This document shows positions 48,771-60,349 of a stretch of DNA of 64,000 nt, piece by piece. Numbering within the stretch: the stretch's first letter is position 1; each line of letters starts with the position of its first letter. The notes beneath the pieces are model-generated. The model had not been told where the DNA came from. It saw only the letters and a program-made list of their open reading frames with translations, and ran no database searches. Source of the DNA: Brugia malayi (taxonomy: Eukaryota > Nematoda > Chromadorea > Rhabditida > Onchocercidae); assembly GCF_000002995.4 (NCBI RefSeq), contig NW_025062293.1, positions 1-64,000 of the forward strand, read 5' to 3'. A program made the position numbers and the translations under genes.

Positions 48771-51738
48771 TTACCATGCAGTTAACAATAAGCAAACAAT
48801 TAGAACTGTTTTTTTCGATGAAAATTTTTCGACTCCAGCAAACGCTGGTCCTTTCCATGATAAACCATGATAAATTTGTATGGGTAGGCAACCATTATTT
48901 GCAGGATTAAATCCTAATTTACATACACAACTATAAGAACCTTTCAAATTAACGCATTCCCAATTTTCTGAAAAAAATTATATTAGTGATATCATTAAAT
49001 GATAGTAACTATCAATGGTAATTACTATCACTGTTGACAACATTTGAATAATAACATTTTGTTATTTTTCATGAAATGAATTTAAAAATTCAATTAAAAA
49101 AGAAAAAATTAAATTGGGAAAACTTACCACCATGTGTTTGTTCGCAATTAATATACAAGCATTCATTAATATCCACACATTTATTCACATCAAATCTATA
49201 AAAAAAAAGTTAAAACAATTAATTTTGCAAATAATTATATATAATTAAACTCTTGAATACCAAAAAAAAAAGAACAAAATCAATTCCATTTTGAATAATT
49301 TTCAGAATAACAACTAAGATAGTGCGAAATTTAAATAATGGTGTAAACAAATAAGCAAATTGAAATGACATCATTGTATTTTCCATAAATAAAAAAGGGA
49401 GTGTTATTCACTTACCGAAATATATATCCCGGTTCGATACAATCACGTGAGACATTCCATAAATTCCAATATATTCCGACAAGATCTTCATTATAATTTG
49501 ATTTCAATACACATGTACCATTTTCTGGGCATGGTGACAGATTACAACCATTTACACAAAAACTAAAAGTTAATGCAATTCATTCAGTAGTGAAATTATT
49601 ACGCTACATATATATAAGTATAACAATAAGAATAATTAAATGAGACAAAAGAATGATCGGATAAAATAAAGTTTTACCTTGATTTTGCGCATCGGAAAGG
49701 TTCCATATCAAAAGATCCTAATGTTATATGCGTAATTTGATTGAATGTTAAATTTCTGGCTAACGCTCGACTAGGCCACTATAGTTACAACTTCTATTTA
49801 CTTGTAAAAAACGAAATATTCTGCTTTATAATAAAAAAGATTCGAATATTTTTTTAAAATAATTTAAATAAAGTTAAGAAAATTGAAATTGTAATAAATT
49901 AAAACAAATTTTTTAAATAATTTAAATAGTCAATTTAAAAACTTTGAACTTACAATATACTCTTTTTCATTCGCTCCTTCATTTTCCGTAATTTCGTCCT
50001 GTTAAAAAAATAGTTTCAGTTTAGAAAAGCATAAAAATTTTAGCAAGCAAACAGTATATATATAGATTTCTTATTTCAAAATAAGAATTAGCATTGTAAA
50101 TGATAACGTTGCAATCCAATTTATTTATCAGTTTTCTTTGTAAATACTATGAATTATTAGCTTAAATATTACAGAAGCTATAAACGGAAAATTTAAATCG
50201 AAAAATTCATAATTACAGTTTGAAAAGAAATACGATGATTAGAAATCAGATAATAAATTCAAATAATTTAATCATTTTCTTATTTTTTCGTTGATAAATG
50301 TCTTGTTAGTAGTGATAATTATGATAAAATGTTTTGACAATTACTGAAACGGATGTAACAATTGGTTGAATGTTGCAATATGGTAGTTTTTCCAGAATGC
50401 TAATACTATTCATTGTCATCCAGCACAACAAATAAATAGCAGAAAAATCATAGTCAAACATTTCATGGTGAACTAATCGACGAATTTCACTCTTCCTTAA
50501 TTACAACACTCTAATTATAGCAATACTATGTAATGGTAAATAAGAATTTAGAATTGGAAACAAAAATTGGTTATTTTGAGATGTAAATTTAAAATTTAAG
50601 AGGATAAATAGAAAATACATATTTAATTAAAACAAATTATTTAACAATCTTGCAATGGTTAAATGAGTTTGAATTTTCCCTAACAAAAAATATGAAACAG
50701 TAGTAATAGACCTTATAATAAATTCATCATAAATAACGGATGTAAAAAGAAATACATTGCGCTTTTTAATATCATTCCAGATACTATCAATGCATAACTG
50801 AAATAAATATCATTTTATTTAGTTTCGAATTATATTATTATTTAATCATCAGTTGCTCCAACTAAATCAAGTACTCAGACTTGATATAAAAATAGTCTGT
50901 TAAATTTCGCCCATTTCTAAATAACTTTTTAATATTTCCAATTGCATTTCCGAACTATTATATTTTAAATTATGATCTTTATCAGTTGAAATCAAAATCA
51001 TAGCATTCCACGTGATAAGTCAACGATCAATTTTCAACACTTTCATGACTATGCCAAATTAGTGGTGTTAAAAGAATGTTTGAGAAAGATAAACAAAGTG
51101 TTAATCGGACGAAACAATATTTATGTCATGATAAACCTTCATCAATTTTGAATTTAAAGATTTTAGAAAAATAATAATTTCGACACATGCTTAAATAACA
51201 AATTTTCTTAATTTCTCAACGAACACAGAGCAAGAACGGCTCAGAATATTGTCAGAAGTAACCAGTAAATAAAGCACACTAATTTGTAATTTATAACTAT
51301 TTCATTTGAAAACTAAAATCAATTACTAACCTTAAACCCTTGAATGCATACTTCACGAAGATCATTAGAAAAATTAATCTGTGGAAAAGAATATATAAAA
51401 TTACTATGCATAGTGGATGGCTGTTCAATCCACATTCGATAAATTCGAGAATAAAATGCAAGCTGACCAAGTATATTCATATAATAGAGGCGCACATATT
51501 TTCTCATAGATTTTATCTCACTTAAAATTTAAAAAATATTGAAATTTCAGTGTTAATTAATAAAAACATTTAATAAATTGCATGAAAACATGCATGCATA
51601 CCTCGCGTACTTTTTAAGTAATGTTTGATTAAAATCGCTTAAAAAAGCTTTTTCTTCTCTATGTTCAATAGATGCTAAATTGTGCAGTGTCAACAATAAA
51701 ACAAATGACAGTTTAAGATTGAAACGACCGCTCATCAT
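48771..51738 (-). CDS. Secreted EGF-like protein with GPI-signal-like tail, 7 exons, intact
   Basis: Exons on the minus strand: 51738-51602, 51520-51331, 49998-49954, 49778-49678, 49562-49416, 49195-49128 and 48967-48771. All borders are GT/AG, phases agree throughout, and the total is 885 bases, giving 294 residues plus TAA. Residues 1-24 form a signal peptide (MMSGRFNLKLSFVLLLTLHN). Residues about 158-206 are cysteine-rich (CVNGCNLSPCPENGTC). Residues 213-256 form a calcium-binding EGF domain: DINEC, six cysteines and CVNLKGSYSCVC. N-glycosylation sites include NQT, NLT, NGT and NVS. The last 12 residues (TVLIVCLLLTAW) are hydrophobic after SSKK, which suggests a GPI-anchor signal rather than a full transmembrane helix. 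An adjacent second ATG at 51735 could also start it. The family of the middle part (residues 46-157) is not recognised. Unlike most other genes here, no break is visible. Confidence 0.85.
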
Positions 51739-53015
51739 TTCATTTCAATCAGTATTTTCATTTTTTATCGGTGGGAAGAATGAAAACAAGCAATTCTTCC
51801 TCACTTGAAGTTTTTTCTTTGTTTATATTTAGGAAAAAAATATGGGAATGATATGATTGAGGATAGAGCTGAGTCGTTTTATTGTTAAGTCTTGAAACAA
51901 TAAAGAATAAAAAAATACATAATGATTATATCTGAAAGTCTTTCAGTTCTTTGATAAAATTTTAATTAAATTAATTTAATCATTTTAATTTACTAATTAA
52001 TTCAAAATTTTCATTTTCTAACATTTTTAATGCATTCAGCCATCTGATTTTTTTCCATCAAACCATCAGAATAATAACGCTCGTATCCTTATGGAAGTAG
52101 TTTTCAATTTGAATTTCAAATTTTATTTATTCTTTTCCATTCTTTTGCTCCTCAATTTCGTATGAATTTTTACAAGCTATTTATAAACAATTATTTTTGT
52201 CAATTCAATATTTCGGTGCAATATTGCTCACTTTTGTAATAAAGTTGCAATGGACTGATAAATTAATAACTGATAAATTAAAAATATTTAAATTTTTTTG
52301 GACAAGAATTTCAAAAATACTAATTTATGAAGTGCAAGATTTAAATTTTACGAATATAAATATTAAAAACATGAATGGTATAAAAGACTTATTGTCATTT
52401 CTAAATTCATTTGTTTTAATAACCATTGCTAGTTGTGGTAAATTGTAATTAAGATGGATGAGAAGAGACATAAATCATTCGTGAACAAAATGAAGAAGCT
52501 AATGTTTTCTCTGAATTGCTAATTTTTCTTCCGTTTTTTCTAAATTTTTTTTCCAAACTTTTTCTAAATGTTTTGTAATGATTGCACTTATTTTATCGTG
52601 AGAAAGAAATTGAGCAAAAAAAAATCATTGAACTCGATTAACAGCAAAATAAACACTTTTTTGTTTTATTCATGTTTTTCCCGAAAACGATTTACCGAAT
52701 AAGCAAATTTTGACAACTGATTGATTAATCGTTTCTTACTCCATTATCTCTAAAATTTTATAAAGAAAAAAAACATCAGATTTTCCACAAAAATTTATAA
52801 GTTGAAGTCGGAAAAAATTTTTACCTATATGAAATATGCCAAAACCTCAACCTTTCCTTTCATTAAAACAACTTATTTTGTCGCATTACTTGTTCCTCTA
52901 GCTTTTTCGTCAGTCACAAACTTTTTTCCATTTTCTTCTTCATTTATTTTAATTTTGTTCAAAAGTATGTTTTACTGAAACTAAAAGAAATTGAAAGAAG
53001 TAAATCTAGAATGAA
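51739..53015. other. Upstream region of the EGF-like gene, otherwise empty
   Basis: The 83-codon plus-strand frame at 52197-52448 is AT-rich and without motif; it is not called. Any promoter of the minus-strand EGF-like gene should lie just above 51738, but I see no distinctive element. Confidence 0.4.
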
Positions 53016-53722
53016 ATTATTTAATTTTAGTCATATAGTATTGAATTGACATTGCCACTTGACTTATCATTAAAATGAGTTGGAGCAGATTTATGACAAA
53101 AATAAATTAAAATGTTATCATTAGTCAAAATGCTTGATTATAAGAATTGAAAACGATTTCAGTTCCAACTCAAGGGATATCAACTAAAAATCTGGCAAAA
53201 CCTTCACCTACATTTACACGTCGACTGCATTCTGCCTAAGTAAGTGACAAGAAGTTTCATACGAAACAAACTAAACGACAATGGGAATCAAAATGTTATT
53301 AAAGCATGTGAAATCCTTTCATAAATTTATTTGTCTTAATCTTAAATAGCTTTAAATAAATTGCTATTAAACGCCTACATAATTTGATATTTTAATTTAT
53401 ATTACCATCTGATTAAATGTTGTTGAACTGATATTATCATTTGATCTAATATTGACAAAAATATTAAGATTGTAATGATTAGATAAAACAAGCATTTAAT
53501 GATAACAGAGTAACATTAATAAATAAAATTTAATAGATTGTCGACGATAAATAATTATATTATCTTAATTAATTTAAATTGAATTCGATTTCATTAATAA
53601 TTAATTTATATTACTGTCTGATTATATAGTATTGAATTGGCATTGTTACTTGACTTATCATTAAAATGAGTTGGAGCAGATTTATGATAAAAATAAATTA
53701 AAATGTTCATCATTAGCAATTC
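53016..53722. repeat. Dispersed direct repeat, three diverged copies
   Basis: A block of about 90-100 bases at about 53034-53126 recurs at about 53634-53720 with few changes; both contain TATAGTATTGAATTG, ACTTGACTTATCATTAAAAT and GAGTTGGAGCAGATTTATGA. A more diverged third copy lies at about 53393-53470 (TTAATTTATATTACCATCTG...TTGAACTGATATTATCA). It sits directly before the second BEL/Pao remnant. Confidence 0.75.
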
Positions 53723-53894
53723 ACTAGAAATCAAGCATATATTTATTTCCTTCCTCATTAATTCACTCTCCCATTGATTATATTTAAATTTTTCCGATAA
53801 AAATTCTTAAGAATTATCATCTAATCTTATCACTAAAAGTAAAGCAAAATATAACGCAAGTGGAAACGGCAATTATTTGAACAACTATTAGCCG

Positions 53895-55850
53895 GAATGT
53901 ATCAGATATCGATCAGTTTTGGAAATTGGAACTTATTGGTGTGAAAGAAGAGCCAAAAGCAACAGACGACGATAAAGCGTTTATCTCAATTTAAAAGAAG
54001 CATCAGTAAACATAATGGGTGATATGAAGTTAGTTGGCCGTGGAAAGAAACAAAAATAAATTTTAAAAGTCATTATGGGTTATGTTTAAGAAGATTTAGG
54101 TCACTTATAGCAAGATTACGAGACGAACCAAAGTTACTTCAAAGCTACGATAACAGTATTTGAAAACAATTAGCGTGTGATAATATCGAAGAAGTTACCC
54201 CAGAAATGGATTAAGAAGGTATAATACATTATTTTTAATGATATGAAGAATATATACGTAACAAAGAAACAAATAAAAGAATACATTATTCTTACATTTA
54301 ACAAAGAAACAACAAAACTTAGAGTGGTATACGACGCTTCGGCCCATTTGAAAAAATTACAAAAGTTTAAACGACGTATTATAGCGTGAACCATCTACAC
54401 TTCCAGATCTTTGTGAAGTATGGAAGCAATTACAAACCAAAACGGCGACAATTTCTTTCAAATAATTAATATCAATCGCTTTAGCAAATGGATGCGATTA
54501 GTAAGAACAATTATCACTAAGATTCATTAAACGAATCACAAAAAATAGATTCAAATAGATTGAACTATTGCCGGATGTTGGCAACCCTATAACAATTTAT
54601 GATTGTAAACTGGCTGAACAGATTTTAATAAAGCAGGCTCAAAATGAAAATTTTGACGAAGAGATGGAACTAAAGTTAAGCCTCTATTATTCAGTTAGTC
54701 GACTCGAAAATTATAGAGATCAGCTAGTCGACTCGAAAATTCATCTTTGCCTGAAAAAACGAAACATCCACTTTACTTACCAAGACACAACGTTATTACA
54801 CAACTTATTAAACATGAGTCACTATTTCACGCCGGAGTAGTACATATGCTACCGGAAATCAGGTAAAGTTATTAGATCCCAAGAGGCAAATCCGAAGTAA
54901 AACGAATTTTAAACAATTTTACCTATGTAAACGATGGTAAGCAAAACCTTTTATACTGCCGACAATACCAAATTTACCAGAAACGCGAGTGAAAAGATTA
55001 AGAACTTCCGAAAACATTGGAATAGATTATCTCGGACCGATTTTAGTAAAATCAAATACAAGTACAATTAAAAAATGGATCGCGTTGTTTCTTGCTTTAC
55101 GATGAGAGCTGTTCATTTGGAGATTGCCAACCATCTATCAGCCGAAACATTTATGCACATTGTTGGAAGGTTTATCAGTAGACGAAGTTATCCACACCAA
55201 ATTATCAGTGACAACGCACTTCAATTTCAAACCGTATTCAGTGTAATAACTCAAGAATATGCAAAAATCAAGAATTTTTAGCAAAGAAAGGAATTCATTG
55301 GAAGAGCATTACGCCCCGAGCTCCATGGTGTGGTTTTTTTTTTTTTAGCGCTGGTTTAACGTTAGTAAGCTTAACAAACAGAGCCTTTGGAAGAGCGGTA
55401 GGAAGAAAATTACTACAAGAAAGAGACCTGGAAACCTTAATAATGGTAATAGAAGGTGTATTAAACCCAAAATGTACAGCCAGAACCACACCACGGATAA
55501 ACGAAGATGTATTATTAGATGAACTAGGAATTCCACGAGGAATTTGGAAACTAGCAAAAATAACAAGCTTAAAAAGGGAAAGAGACAGAAAAATAAGAGC
55601 TGTTGAATAAAACTTCCAAACGGAAATACAGTTATACGACCCATAAACTTATATACCCTCTGAAACTGCAAGACACGAATGAAACGGAAATGTCTAAAAA
55701 AGATGAAAACGAATGTCCTAAGAGAGAAGGAAGCACGAAAGATGAACATGATATAAAAACACGAGATATCATCCAGAACGAGAAGTCACCTCACCATCCC
55801 AGATCCGGAATGTCGGCAAATAGGCCGAAGGTACTAAAGAATAAAGAGAG
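53895..55850 (+). pseudogene. BEL/Pao pol polyprotein remnant
   Basis: From about 53895 the pieces read SDIDQFWKLELIGVKEEPKA, then LRRFRSLIARLRDEPKLLQS, and KLRVVYDASAHLKK (54308-54350), which is the conserved start of the reverse-transcriptase core. The RT palm with its catalytic aspartates is deleted: the reading jumps to LPDVGNPITIYDCKLAEQIL at 54568, then LLNMSHYF, the integrase zinc region. Integrase core motifs follow: IDYLGPILV, RAVHLEIANHLSAE and QIISDNALQF. The third acid region and the pol C-terminus are broken; GIPRGIWKLAKI is visible near 55530. It is about as diverged from the 38579 pol as separate families would be, although motif spacing is the same. Confidence 0.83.
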
Positions 55851-55854
55851 GGAT

Positions 55855-56249
55855 TGTTTATAGTGTATATAGAATCTTATAGTTAATAAAAAACAAAGAA
55901 GGTTGCTAACAAAAGAGTCATCTTAACAAGCAACAAAACGAAAGGAAAAGAACAATGAGATAATAGAGTACAAAGGAAACGATGTGGATAAAAAAAACCA
56001 ACATCGTTTCCTTTGTACGTCTATTATCTCATTGTTGGATAAAAAAAAAAAAACAAAAAAAAAAACCTGAACAAAAAAAGATATAAGCAGAAGAATTTCT
56101 CGATTAAATGTATCGACGAGTGGTGTTAAGGCGGGCTTAGGTCGAGTTAGATGAAAAAGGTTAGGAAGACAGGTAAGAAAGATTCGTTCTTAGGACAATA
56201 ACGGAGGTTTAATTATCCAAGTTTGAAGTGTGAAAAACAATCGACGACA
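55855..56249 (+). repeat. 3' LTR of the second BEL/Pao element
   Basis: Probable ends are TGTTTATAGTG, after the purine tract AATAAAGAGAGGGAT, and CAATCGACGACA. It shares GAGGTTTAATTATCCAAGTTTG with the U5 part of the 61750 LTR, but the start lacks the TCGCGA palindrome. It contains the hairpin at 55951-56036. Exact borders are inferred because the 5' LTR is missing. Confidence 0.6.
55951..56036. repeat. Near-perfect hairpin, ~37-bp arms
   Basis: AACAATGAGATAATAGAG (55951 onward) through GGAAACGATGTGG (55987) is matched by CCAACATCGTTTCC (55998) through TATTATCTCATTGTT (56036). Only two or three bases are unpaired and the loop is about ten bases, mostly A. The second arm is followed by an A-rich tract. 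Confidence 0.92.
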
Positions 56250-57601
56250 ACAATGGAAATTTACTCACTCAAATTGAGTATTAAACGACGTGAATTACGA
56301 AAACGACAAAGAAATTCAACAGTAAGCACAATATTCTGGCAATAAACGACGATGTACAAGCAAAACGACAGTTATAATACTCAAGACAATTCAAGGATCA
56401 AGAAGGAAAGGGAAAGAAACAACAACAGTCAGCTCGACCAATTCTACTGATTCTACTGTTAACGGAATCGAAGAAAAGAAACGTGATCAGAACATAAATT
56501 AAGTAGGAAATAATTATATAATCTCATTTCAAATTTCAATACACCTCTTCGTTGAATATAAGAATTTCAAAAAAATTTTTAGTGAAACTTCAATCTTAAT
56601 TTCTTTTTTTTTTCGAAAATGAAAGATTATCCTACACGAACTAAACACGCTTGTATCACTGTTACAGGCTTGTTATCCAGTATGTATGCATTTGCGTCAG
56701 CTTTTGGATTGGCATTAAATGCAGTGATCACAAGATTATTTATCACTATTTTTGACAGTAATGCTTCTAAATGATCTTTTTTGAGTAAGAGGTCTTTGTC
56801 GCTGAAGCAAATTTTTGTCATGGAAGATTTGATCATTTAATTATTAATTTTGAAAGTAGATTTTGTTCGAGGGAGATGTAGGTGTAAATATGTGGGGTAA
56901 CAAAAAAATAAACCAATGTCTTTATTAGAAGTAATAGGGTAATACTTGATAGAGAACAGTTGAAATTGAACTCAACTGGTTTTTGGTAACAAATTACACA
57001 CACTAAATCTTTTAACAAGAGTGACCTTTCTACAGCAATTATATCTTACATTATATGTGTTAAAATGTTAGAGTGGTTTATAATCAAACATTTTTGTACA
57101 AAGGATAAATTGTCTAGACATGATAATAAGTTATTTCAACAAAAAGTTACAATGAATATCACAAAGGAAAGTACAATGGGTTGTCTAGACATTATGATGG
57201 GTGGCTACTATAATGGGTTGCAGTAGACATTACATGATAGATGATCATAGTATGTAAATTGATATAAGATTAAAGGTCAGTTAAACGCCTACGATGAATT
57301 GTAAAAAAATTAATAGATTGCTATATTAAGCATTATTAACATTTAGTGCTTCGCGATAATAAAAACCACAAATTTTTCTCAGTATCTTACAGTTAAATAG
57401 TTATAATGAAAGAGCGCTTTTTTTTTTTTATTTTTTTTTACCCAGTAATGAAATGATTCAAGTACTAGATTTCTTTTTTTTGTAAAGCAAAAGATTAATG
57501 CTGTGATGGATTACAAAGCAAAGGATTACAAAAATGATACAACAAATTAGAGTTATTTCGCACACTGAAATAAGCTTGATTGTAGAATCTTTTTTATCTA
57601 G
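56250..57601. other. Mostly empty; one weak minus-strand frame
   Basis: At 56627-56820 on the minus strand a frame starts MTKICFSDKDLLLKKDHLEA and continues VITAFNANPKADANAY to a TAA. It looks protein-like but stands alone and is not recognised. The rest is AT-rich. Confidence 0.3.
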
Positions 57602-57729
57602 ATGCACCTTTGGATGGAATTTCTGACAAAATCGATACTGGAACATTGGCTATTTTACTAAGTGCTGCTCCTGCTTTGTTAGTTGCAGGTTCAGTAATCG
57701 GTATTATTGCGCCGGTGGACAAATTTTAG
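57602..57729 (+). CDS. Terminal exon with a membrane helix, family unknown
   Basis: After TTTTTATCTAG the frame reads APLDGISDKIDTGTLAILLS, then AAPALLVAGSVIGIIAPVDKF, ending TAG at 57727-57729. The alanine/leucine/valine-rich stretch of about 25 residues is a likely transmembrane helix close to the C-terminus, and the G/A-rich composition is unusual for this AT-rich window. Upstream exons were not found. It precedes the unrecognised exons at 58236-60346 on the same strand but ends in a stop, so it belongs to a separate gene. Confidence 0.4.
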
Positions 57730-58235
57730 TAGCCCTTGTTGCTATAATCATGACTATTATGATGACGATGGTTATTTCATGGATGTGCTATGTTTATCCT
57801 ATCACTCATCACCTTAAGCATAATCATCATTTTATCACCCTGTTTATCCTTGTGGTTTTATTCAACACACTAAAGAGTATTTCGATGGATGACTAAGAGA
57901 ACTGATTACCTATAGCTTTTTGTATTCGTTCTTTTTGCTTTCTTTATGCTTACAGCATGTTATAAAATCTATTTTAAAAATTTACATTTTGAAAAAGAAG
58001 AAAAATAAAAATTAAGGCAACGAAAAACAGTGGTTTAAGTTGAAAGATGGTAAATGTGATAAAAATGAAAATACTCTTGCATGCATGATGCAAAATTACA
58101 AATGGGAGAAGGGGAACATACTTGGTCTATTTGATTTTACATACATAGAGTTTTACTTAATTGGTGAAAAGCTTTACTCTTAGGGATGAATTTTAGGAAA
58201 TATTACAAAATAAATTGATCATTTCTTTTTTTCAG

Positions 58236-60346
58236 ACAAACACCGATAAAGAGATAACACAGCAATATTTGGAAGGAACTGTTTCTTCTCGTTCCTTCTC
58301 TGTTTGGAAACTTTTGCATTTTCATTCATACTCTTAATTCATGTAAGTATGATACTCAGACGTTAATCACAATTCATGGATCGTGATTAATTCATTCTCA
58401 TTCATTCATTTATTCTCACTCATTCATTCATTCATTCATCCAACCATTCATTCCATTCATTCCATTCATTCCATTCATTCCATTCATTCCATTCATTCCA
58501 TTCATTCCATTCATTCCATTCATTCCATTCATTCCATTCATTCCATTCATTCCATTCATTCCATTCATTCCATTCATTCCATTCATTCCATTCATTCCAT
58601 TCATTCCATTCATTCCATTCATTCCATTCATTCCATTCATTCCATTCATTCCATTCATTCCATTCATTCCATTCATTCCATTCATTCCATTCATTCCATT
58701 CATTCCATTCATTCCATTCATTCCATTCATTCCATTCATTCCATTCATTCCATTCATTCCATTCATTCCATTCATTCCATTCATTCCATTCATTCCATTC
58801 ATTCCATTCATTCCATTCATTCCATTCATTCCATTCATTCCATTCATTCCATTCATTCCATTCATTCCATTCATTCCATTCATTCCATTCATTCCATTCA
58901 TTCCATTCATTCCATTCATTCCATTCATTCCATTCATTCCATTCATTCCATTCATTCCATTCATTCCATTCATTCCATTCATTCCATTCATTCCATTCAT
59001 TCCATTCATTCCATTCATTCCATTCATTCCATTCATTCCATTCATTCCATTCATTCCATTCATTCCATTCATTTTCAATACATTTTTGCCGTTTACTGCT
59101 TAAGTATGGAGGAATTGCTTGAAAATCTGGGAACTCTTAATTGTTTGGATTTTCCCGAAACTCCATATTTCATTAGTGATAATGCATTAATGTATTGAAA
59201 GTAAATGAATGAGTGAATGAGTAGTTCTCAATTTGTTCATGTCTTTATGTGTTGCTTCTTAAAGTTGCACGTAGTTTACAAGGTTGAGACTTTAAAAATC
59301 TCAATGAATAATTATATCGATCTACATTTCAATTCAATATTTACTGTTAAAAACTATGTGGTACTTTTTCTTTGTTTCATAACAGAACAAAAGCAACTCA
59401 AAGAAAGAGATAAAATTTACACAAAAAAAAATTTACACATAGGGTTAATTCGCATAAATTTTTTTTTGCAATACAGAAGTATTTTATTATGTTGATTTGC
59501 ATATACAGAAATGTCTTATTATTTTGACTGATTTTTTTTTTTGACACATGAGAAGTTACTTACCCTTGGTAATCCAAATGTTCGAAAATTTTATTTGGAA
59601 ATCATTGTTCTTATCGATGAAGTGCTGCATTATTTATTTTGCTTGGGATTAATTGGTGATAGCTTTAGTCCCTGCTTTTATAGTCTTGCTTACTGCTTAC
59701 CATCAGATAAGTTTAATCCCTGATATTGCAAATAGTAACCGGTGATGAACCATCAATGCTCAGCTTTGATCAAATTCCGACAATTAATGAATTGTTGGAA
59801 CAACTAGATAAACTAGATAATAATCATGTCGAAAGAAAACGGTTACATTTTGTCGTGTAACTCCAAATATGTTCTTTATTGATTAGACTGCCTCCCTGTT
59901 TGAGGCCCTTAAAGTGTGTTGACCCAAATCCAAATGATATTTTTTTTAGCAGAAGTTTGATCTCTTTGAGTGATAGGATTCAATCTTTGATGAGAACAAT
60001 ATCTTTTTGTCGGTTGGAGTGTTTTTACCTAGAAAGATTTTACCATTTCATATTAGAGGATTTTGGGAAATTTTTGTGGGTATACTCATTGAGAAGTTGA
60101 AACACTTAACAGTAATACATTTTTATACTTATTCTTGAATATTCTCCTATTAAAGGCGCCACTTGTACAGCAATCCGGAAGAACTGATTTCATTGATTTT
60201 AGTATGAAAAAGTTTATTCTTGATGAAAATAATTCACAAAATTTCAACGTTTTTATAGAAGAGAGGTTTTCGAGATATGCCTACTTGTCCTTTGCAGAGT
60301 GGAGAAATCCTCATTCTTTATCTTATCTATTCCTGGTCATATCTTG
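58236..60346 (+). CDS. Unrecognised multi-exon gene, possibly decayed
   Basis: Several plus-strand exon-like pieces follow one another. 58236 onward (after TTTTTTCAG) reads [15 protein letters not shown]. 59106-59198 reads [20 protein letters not shown]. About 59552-59660 reads [20 protein letters not shown]. About 59729-59861 reads [20 protein letters not shown] then [18 protein letters not shown], ending TAA. About 59879-60100 reads [20 protein letters not shown] then [20 protein letters not shown]. 60155-60346 reads [20 protein letters not shown] then [19 protein letters not shown]. The pieces are helical and charged and look like one large alpha-helical protein, but stops end several pieces and I could not join them in phase. 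The (ATTCATTCC)n array would sit in its first intron. Family not recognised. Confidence 0.45.
58330..58392. repeat. Remnant of the 45-bp minisatellite
   Basis: AATTCATGTAAGTATGATACT, CAGACG and AATCACAATTCATGGATCGTG match the unit of the 17665-18280 array. About 1.3 units, immediately before the 9-bp satellite. Confidence 0.7.
58446..59072. repeat. (ATTCATTCC)n 9-bp satellite, ~70 near-perfect copies
   Basis: About 627 bases of an uninterrupted, essentially identical 9-base unit. Because the period is a multiple of three, all phases stay open on several frames. On the plus strand it reads as repeating I-H-S and on the minus strand as repeating M-N-G. These are frame artefacts, not proteins. 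The uniformity shows recent expansion. Flanking ATTCATTT/TTCATTC variants at 58390-58445 look like the seed from which it grew. Confidence 0.98.
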
Positions 60347-60349
60347 ATA

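Larger units (their letters stand above)
53880..56249 (+). mobile_element. Second BEL/Pao element, internally deleted and decayed
   Basis: Contains, in order, pieces of the pre-RT region, reverse transcriptase, the RNase H/integrase junction, integrase, the pol C-terminus, a purine tract and a 3' LTR. No env region lies between pol and the LTR, unlike the element at 38571. Many stops and frame changes. The 5' end is lost into AT-rich sequence near the 53-kb repeats. Confidence 0.85.

Noticed and set aside
52197..52448. 83-codon plus-strand frame
   Set aside because: AT-rich composition (I, L, K, N, F) and no motif or signal context.
55345..55749. 134-codon minus-strand frame rich in L and F
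   Set aside because: Antisense of the BEL/Pao pol C-terminus; its hydrophobicity comes from the A-rich sense strand.
58428..59078. 216-codon minus-strand frame (M-N-G repeats)
   Set aside because: Same satellite read on the other strand.
58383..59198. 271-codon plus-strand frame (I-H-S repeats) as a protein gene
   Set aside because: It is the translation of a 9-bp satellite whose period is a multiple of three; the flanks are not continuous with a gene.
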